Shown: positions 60,301-64,000 of the stretch, piece after piece
Layout of the letters: each line of letters starts with the position of its first letter
Position numbering within the stretch: position 1 is the stretch's first letter
From: Rhodospirillales bacterium
GTDB lineage: Bacteria > Pseudomonadota > Alphaproteobacteria > Micavibrionales > Micavibrionaceae
Assembly: GCA_020638285.1 (NCBI GenBank)
Contig: JACKIV010000002.1
Location: 352,693 to 416,692 of the forward strand
Length of the DNA stretch: 64,000 bases
Direction: 5' to 3'
Notes under the pieces: generated by a model
What the model saw: the letters and a program-made list of their open reading frames with translations, nothing else
The model's database searches: none
Told to the model about the DNA's origin: nothing
Program-made: the position numbers and the translations under genes

Positions 60301-62098
60301 AGTCCGTCCCGGTCGCCGTGATGCCGAAGAAAAGGGTGTTATCAATACTCTGCGCATAGGTAAACCAGCTCTGGTTCTGCGGACTCCATCCGTCAAAGAC
60401 GGCCAGTTCGTCCGGTGTGAAGCCATCAAGGGTCTTTGATGTGACCAGAAATGTTGTAATGCCTCTCCAGTAATCGCTCCAGTCGTTGTTATAGCCACTC
60501 ATCGGCGGGGCCTGCGCAATCAGATTGGAAATTTCCGCCCCATCAACCATGCCGGGCACGATGTCCCCCGCCGCCAGATCATAATGCCCGTCCTCGAACA
60601 TCTCTGCGCCACCGGATTGAAAAATCAGGGCAGCAGCCAGCTTGTTCACGGCGGTATTAATGCCGATGCTCACATAGGTCGGAACGATCCCCATCGGCAC
60701 GCCCGGTTGCAAAGAATCGATAAAAACATTCGGGATTCCGGTAAGCTTCTCTACGAACGCGATATCCCGTCCATCCAGATTCGTACCCGGTATGCGCGGG
60801 TCTTCAACCGGAACGTCTTCGACTCCAGCCCATTTGTACAGGATGGCCCGAACATCATCCAGAACGCTGTTGTATTCGACAAAACGCGCATTGCTCCATC
60901 CGGTCGCAAAATTCTGGACGAGGGTCAGCAGGTCTGGATCAAGACTCATGGCGATATGCAGGTCAGGCAACTGGCCAAAGCCCCTGAGCGTAGGCAAAAA
61001 CAGCGTCCGGACATCGAGCGCTACATCGCCCGTCCATCTGGTATCAGTCTGGTCCATGCGGAACCACACATCCTCGACGGTCCGGGTCGCGCCGTTCATG
61101 GTGAAGGTCGAGCGGTCAGAAACCGCATTTTCATTGTTCAAAACGCCGCCCAACTCCGTTGCATTCAGGTCGATGCGCGTGATTCCAAGGCTTCCGAGAG
61201 TCCGCAATTCTCCCGCATCCGTCACCCCGTCGGAATCGGCGTCGATCCACACGCGCAGATTGGAAAAATCCGCATCCGCTGCCGTAATGACGTTGTCGGC
61301 GTTCGTGTCCAGAGCGCGCAGCGCCGCAAAACCATCCGCATGAATTTCCGTATTGCCAAACAGCTCGGACTTGTCGTCGATGATCCCGTTTCCGTTGCGG
61401 TCGATGGCCAGCAAACCATCTCCGCCGCCGGCCCACGCGGTGCGTTCGGCGAACCCGTCATTGTCCATGTCGAAATACGTGTGCGACCCTGCCGCGCCCC
61501 AGCCCAGCTTTGATGTCTCCACCCCGTCCCCGTCAAGGTCCAGAACAAGCGGGCAACTGATCCCGCCCGTGTTCCCGCCGCCGCCGCCGACAGCATACGA
61601 TGCAGCCATACTCTGCACCGCCGCCACGGGAAATAACCAGTCGGGCAATTCCCCCAACACCGCATCCGGGTTGTTCAGCGCCCAGCCGTAGTCGTTCAAG
61701 ATGTCCAGAAAATCAGTAATTATTGGCTCCGCTATAGATGTCGCTATGCCCGCCACTCCGACTTCTAAAACACCACCCACTATAGATGTTAGGGCGGCCT
61801 CAGAGATAACTCCTCCCAAAATAGGTAAAGTAGCATGAACAACAGTTCCTGTAGCTGTCGCGATGGCAACTTCGGGTAAAAGCGCCACAGCAGCAACCCC
61901 AACCAACACAGCGGCAAGTGCAACGTAAGGACTCTGGCCATGGGCAGCAGCCTCCGCTTCCGCTCCTATGGTTGTTGCTCCAAAACCAAATATCCTTGTC
62001 TGTGTCGCAAGAGTTCCTGCGGAAGAACTTGGGAGCGTTCCTGCTGCATCCGCAGCAACACTGACGGCGACATCAACGGCAGAAGACCAAATAGACAT
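57383..62098 (-). CDS. Large RTX calcium-binding protein with FrpC-like module, probably type I secreted
   Basis: The 1571-residue product has a hydrophobic, glycine-rich N-terminal region (about residues 58-125). A FrpC/FrpA-like calcium module follows (residues 183-310) with five EF-hand-type loops: DLDGDGVET, DMDNDGFAE, DRNGNGIID, DTNADNVIT and DADSDGVTD. After a linker (about 310-600) come at least five blocks of GGxGxD nonapeptide repeats (from about residue 610) separated by HCBP-type domains with LEFSDGS or IRFNDGS. The C-terminus, after DKFVFYPDTTFDAIDTIKDF, has the D-x-x-x pattern of type I secretion signals and ends DEAALLANGTLVAV. Export through a type I system is inferred; no ABC exporter is in the window. 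It could be an adhesin or a toxin. In FrpC the self-cleavage is at Asp-Pro just before this module; here that aspartate is Cys182. Its ATG overlaps the preceding stop (TAATG). Confidence 0.9.
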   Translation of the reverse strand: MSIWSSAVDVAVSVAADAAGTLPSSSAGTLATQTRIFGFGATTIGAEAEAAAHGQSPYVALAAVLVGVAAVALLPEVAIATATGTVVHATLPILGGVISEAALTSIVGGVLEVGVAGIATSIAEPIITDFLDILNDYGWALNNPDAVLGELPDWLFPVAAVQSMAASYAVGGGGGNTGGISCPLVLDLDGDGVETSKLGWGAAGSHTYFDMDNDGFAERTAWAGGGDGLLAIDRNGNGIIDDKSELFGNTEIHADGFAALRALDTNADNVITAADADFSNLRVWIDADSDGVTDAGELRTLGSLGITRIDLNATELGGVLNNENAVSDRSTFTMNGATRTVEDVWFRMDQTDTRWTGDVALDVRTLFLPTLRGFGQLPDLHIAMSLDPDLLTLVQNFATGWSNARFVEYNSVLDDVRAILYKWAGVEDVPVEDPRIPGTNLDGRDIAFVEKLTGIPNVFIDSLQPGVPMGIVPTYVSIGINTAVNKLAAALIFQSGGAEMFEDGHYDLAAGDIVPGMVDGAEISNLIAQAPPMSGYNNDWSDYWRGITTFLVTSKTLDGFTPDELAVFDGWSPQNQSWFTYAQSIDNTLFFGITATGTDFSDQITGTSDRDFLSGGDGDDLIQGHGGTDFINGGDGNDALYGGADDDLLTDDGGDDLFVGGPGDDRMRDTGGNDTYIYNPGDGHDVTTDVSSNGWTTDVIRFGEGIAKSSVTLERVDYWRSLRISVDGSPAIDVYEFFRESGLYGDYRIERLEFSDGSVMDLNVYQDVLGTNGDDVLNGLDRSLLKADHVIGKDGNDTISGGAGNDWLEGGDGNDTLTGGSGDDLIEGGTGDDSLRGSAGNDRLLGGSGSDTYHYSSGDGLDTIYDAGANEDGNVIRFGSGFTAGGMQLVRVGQSDLALESGGMRNILIEAQFYNGDAIKTVQFNDGTSIDLTTVSYRLNGTDAGEYLVGTNRISGPDIIYGYGGNDTIYGLAGNDYLIGGDGDDILNGGYGDDRYTYESGIDTIIDNGGNDRIDLAAGITLADLSWARNGNYGLNLSINGSLAIRMDGQFSHQDSGIERIRFNDGSYFYLSSLQFTTNGTSGNDTLYGISYGANPDDTINGLGGNDTILGGLGNDTINGGAGNDTLYGDAGDDVYLVNAGEGVDTISDSAGNDKIIFGAGLSASNMTMTRDGTNLNIAFGGVLTTVVQSHFSYNATSQIETLQFSDASTLNILNTTFTQTGTSASESLYGYAGKDRLVGNDGNDSLSGYGGNDRLEGGFGNDTLYGGTGNDTYVFGIGDGSDTLSEYLNEGADTVLLGFTQSQIRSWTDNNYLYLQSASNPADVLKISGAMSYTPGNYGLDIGQRVENISFSDGTSWNLTTGLTINDTDESHYSLYGSALSDTMDGNGGNDQIYGHDGNDLLYGGNGTDSLYGGTGDDRIYAENDNDTVYGDEGNDWLRGGSGNDTLYGGAGNDGLVGDAGVDILYGGTGADKFVFYPDTTFDAIDTIKDFSLAEGDRLFVRDLLIDFDPLTKLITDFVQITENGSSSTLSVDRDGTGGAYAMAQIATIQGVTGLTDEAALLANGTLVAV

Positions 62099-62361
62099 TA
62101 CATTTCTCCAGAATCTTTGTTAAATTTTTTGGCGGCTTTTTTTTCTGCGAATAGAACAGATAGGGCAATCGCAATAAATCCAGAAATTGTACAAATCATG
62201 TAAGCAGAAACACCTAATTCTTTCTCTATTAAATATGAAATTATCATTGCTATAGGCCCAATTATTAAGATCGACAAGCCTATAAGTCGACGAGAATATG
62301 CATTTTTCTTGAATTCTCTGGAGTTTCTTATTCTAAGAATTTTATCACGCCTGCTTTCCAT
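62098..62361 (-). CDS. Small two-helix membrane protein upstream of the RTX gene
   Basis: Not recognised. The 87-residue product has a basic N-terminus, two hydrophobic segments (about residues 25-44 and 52-70) and a lysine-rich C-terminal tail (AEKKAAKKFNKDSGEM). Its stop codon shares a base with the start of the RTX gene (TAATG), which implies coupled translation and a linked function. Candidate roles are an immunity or secretion accessory protein; nothing in the sequence decides. AT-richer than the window average. Confidence 0.6.
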   Translation of the reverse strand: MESRRDKILRIRNSREFKKNAYSRRLIGLSILIIGPIAMIISYLIEKELGVSAYMICTISGFIAIALSVLFAEKKAAKKFNKDSGEM

Positions 62362-62365
62362 GTTT

Positions 62366-62695
62366 CTATCCTCGCGCTACGTTGTTTTTTAGCAGAAACT
62401 CACTCCCCATCACCAGATATCTGGACAAGTCACTTGCCGCCGCGCCACCAAGGCCAAAGACATAATCGCCAAGAACGCTGCCTGTCGCATCCAGACGATC
62501 CGGCAGGTACAGTTTCTCCCGATCAAGATTGGCGTATAAAAACTCCTGAAATTCGCCAGAAGGCGCATTTCCGGCAAGATAATCGGCTATCCCCTCATTG
62601 AAATCTGCCTGTGTCGGATATTGATTTTGCATTTGTGCCTGAGCATAGGCCGCCATGGCCTGAGCCTCTGCGTAATTCGTCGGCATAATATCCAT
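62366..62695 (-). CDS. Small Ala/Gln-rich protein in the RTX operon
   Basis: Not recognised. The 109-residue product has an Ala/Gln/Met-rich start (YAEAQAMAAYAQAQMQNQYP), then an acidic stretch FNEGIADYLAGNAPSGEF and a Leu/Gly-rich end. No signal peptide or membrane segment is clear. ATG at 62695 was chosen because it follows the preceding stop by one base (TGA c ATG) and GGGGG lies 8 bases before it; an earlier in-frame start would overlap the neighbour by 50 bases. The next gene starts 4 bases after its stop. Its place suggests a partner of the RTX protein. Confidence 0.5.
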   Translation of the reverse strand: MDIMPTNYAEAQAMAAYAQAQMQNQYPTQADFNEGIADYLAGNAPSGEFQEFLYANLDREKLYLPDRLDATGSVLGDYVFGLGGAAASDLSRYLVMGSEFLLKNNVARG

Positions 62696-62696
62696 G

Positions 62697-63434
62697 TCAT
62701 TGCCCCCAAACGAAGTTGATTTTGTAGACGAGATAGACAGCACCAATCAGATGCACAAACGTAACAAATTTGAAAACTGGTGGATCAAAGGACTCCCATG
62801 TAAAATATCCAAACACTATAGATAAATTAAAAGCGGAAGAAATATAAGATATAGAAACAAACAAAAGTGCAAACAGAAAAAAACCATCAAATAATTGATA
62901 CTCTTGTATATATAAAAATGCTAATAATAAAAATCCACAAGCTCCGTACCAGAAAATTATGACCTTAAAGAAAGTTGAGAATACAAATTTTCCGTTTGTC
63001 GATATAAGTCCTCTAATGGTGCGCCTCTCGCTTTTCTTTTCTGGGGGGATAAATTTGCACAAGAGAGTTGGATGGATTGCCTCTCTGTAAAATTTTTGCG
63101 CCTCGAACAGATCTCTTCGCAGAAGCCACATATAGAAAAAACCATAAGCATACGCGATTCCCCAGAAAATAAATCCTTCAAACCCAATCTCCGGGTTGCC
63201 CGTTATCCATTTGGCCAGAGCGTTCAGGACAAGGCACGCAAAACCGGTGAGATAACAAAGGATAAAATATCGCTTGAGCGTTTCATCGTACACGGACCCA
63301 TCGCTTAGGATCGGGAGGACCGCTTTTAACCAATAGGGATAAGCTCCATCTTTCCGGAATCTTCCGAAAATTCGGTCGATAAAACCGGGTTTCCGAGGGG
63401 AATGAGTGATATCTGGCCCTTGATGAATATCCAC
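62697..63434 (-). CDS. Polytopic membrane protein, first gene of the RTX operon
   Basis: Not recognised. The 245-residue product has about five hydrophobic segments: residues about 52-72, 82-103, 152-177, 180-205 and 220-240. Conserved-looking charged loops (LRRDLFEAQKFYREAIHP, KKSERRTIRG) lie between. The start is a GTG with AAGGGA about 8 bases before it. It is AT-rich compared with the core genes. Position suggests it works with, or protects against, the RTX protein. Confidence 0.6.
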   Translation of the reverse strand: MDIHQGPDITHSPRKPGFIDRIFGRFRKDGAYPYWLKAVLPILSDGSVYDETLKRYFILCYLTGFACLVLNALAKWITGNPEIGFEGFIFWGIAYAYGFFYMWLLRRDLFEAQKFYREAIHPTLLCKFIPPEKKSERRTIRGLISTNGKFVFSTFFKVIIFWYGACGFLLLAFLYIQEYQLFDGFFLFALLFVSISYISSAFNLSIVFGYFTWESFDPPVFKFVTFVHLIGAVYLVYKINFVWGQ

Positions 63435-63679
63435 AATAATGTCCCTTCACACATGTTTTTCATTTCTTTCCGAAACCCATAGCCGATTGCAGGGCATTCT
63501 GTCAACCTAGCCGAAAGTATAGGGTTTTCATGCCTTGGTTGTTCTGTCCAGAGAATGCGTAGAAGAATGGATGGCCTTGGAATATTACAGAATCAGTGAT
63601 TTTTAAGGGACCATCCGGAAAGTTTATGATGGATTACAGAGTTTTCTGAGTGTCCGTCCGCAAACATCTTGAATCGAAA

Positions 63680-63695
63680 GAATCATTCGTGATTC
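63680..63695 (+). repeat. Hairpin just upstream of the transposase remnant
   Basis: GAATCA and TGATTC arms with a TTCG loop form a compact stem 28 bases before the transposase start. Such stems near the start of insertion-sequence transposases can block read-through transcription. The rest of 63435-63723 shows no gene. Confidence 0.45.
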
Positions 63696-63723
63696 ACTGG
63701 AGAGCGGCCGAAAGGAGGCTGCC

Positions 63724-63828
63724 ATGTGGACACCGGAAAACCGTCGGCGGTATGACCGTGACAAGCTGCGCTATCCCAGCGATTTGACCGATGAAGAATG
63801 GGCGTTGATCGTGACCCGCCCCCTATAA
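63724..63828 (+). pseudogene. Truncated start of an IS5-type transposase
   Basis: The 34-codon frame reads MWTPENRRRYDRDKLRYPSD followed by LTDEEWAL, the well-known N-terminus of IS5-family (IS4/5 superfamily) transposases, which continue for over 250 residues. Here it diverges at IVTRPL and stops. GGAGG lies 7 bases before the ATG. The element is broken, and the downstream sequence belongs to another gene. Confidence 0.8.
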
Positions 63829-63886
63829 AGGGGTCCGGATTGGATAGTGACTTTGCATCTTCCTTCTGGGGCAGGCTTCACGCCTT

Positions 63887-64000
63887 TTATTTCATAAGCT
63901 TGATAAAGTTCCGTTTTGCCTTGTACTTTTCCATTAACGACGAAACGTAAGAACTGTGTGCGTCCGGGGGTTGCAGTTTCGCAAGGCCGTCGATCAGTTT
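63887..64000 (-). CDS. C-terminal end of a DUF6880-like protein (cut by window edge)
   Basis: A leftward frame enters from the right edge and ends at TAA (63889-63887). The 37 visible residues end with AHSSYVSSLMEKYKAKRNF and then a short basic tail. This resembles the C-terminus of DUF6880-type proteins, often found with SWIM zinc-finger domains, which end in a H-x-x-Y-x-x-x-L-x-x-x-[HY]-x-x-K-R-x-F pattern. The start is beyond the window. The match is short and tentative. Confidence 0.5.
   Translation of the reverse strand, partial: KLIDGLAKLQPPDAHSSYVSSLMEKYKAKRNFIKLMK

Overview
The window looks like a chromosomal segment of an alphaproteobacterium. The markers are a hemC-hemD-mic60-hemY gene order with tsaD divergent from hemC, rpsT next to dnaA, a fused IspDF enzyme, DUF4175 (TIGR02302) and DUF3576 proteins, and a Rhodospirillales-type porin. 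MotA/MotB and an aerotaxis-type receptor suggest a motile, oxygen- or redox-sensing cell with an ordinary Gram-negative envelope. Genus cannot be read from the sequence. Most of the window is core genome; accessory signs are confined to about 0.7-5.7 kb, 36.6-37.9 kb and 57.0-64.0 kb.

Layout. 0-0.7 kb: end of glutaryl-CoA dehydrogenase. 0.7-5.7 kb: dispersed palindromic repeats around a large secreted protein with two DUF1566-like domains, then an unrecognised gene. 5.7-7.5 kb: a C-terminal-only remnant of a helicase and a secreted Rap1a/Tai-like protein. 7.6-9.4 kb: an aerotaxis receptor split into a PAS protein and a membrane transducer with overlapping reading frames. 9.5-19.8 kb: DinG/XPD-type helicase, glpD, the ydbL/ynbE pair, a KamA-type radical SAM enzyme, a DUF4175 protein, ilvE and dapB. 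19.9-28.2 kb: alpha-glucan/trehalose metabolism (a TreY-type enzyme behind a strong promoter with a 28-bp palindrome; pgmB plus a GH65 phosphorylase) interrupted by an L,D-transpeptidase. 28.3-34.1 kb: DUF3576 lipoprotein, porin, small exported protein, rpsT (a perfect DnaA box lies in its promoter), dnaA and cytochrome b561. 34.2-36.6 kb: a multi-SLBB polysaccharide-export-type protein. 36.6-37.9 kb: an AT-rich patch next to tRNA-Ser(GCT).

38.1-42.2 kb is a leftward cluster: glycosyltransferase, CinA-C/PncC, pgpA, ispDF and N-formylglutamate amidohydrolase. 42.3-51.9 kb holds parC, motA/motB, a small lipoprotein, dxs with a HAD phosphatase, an orphan moxR, and tsaD. dxs and ispDF both serve the MEP isoprenoid pathway. 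52.0-57.0 kb is the heme/mitofilin operon: hemC and hemD make uroporphyrinogen III, while the Mic60-like and HemY-domain proteins are inner-membrane proteins linked by conserved gene order.

57.4-63.4 kb is a leftward four-gene operon: two membrane proteins, a small Ala/Gln-rich protein and a 1571-residue RTX protein with a FrpC-like calcium module. It is the best candidate for an undescribed secreted-effector or adhesin system. The right edge holds a truncated IS5-type transposase start and the 3' end of a gene that continues outside the window. All calls come from reading the sequence; no database search was run.
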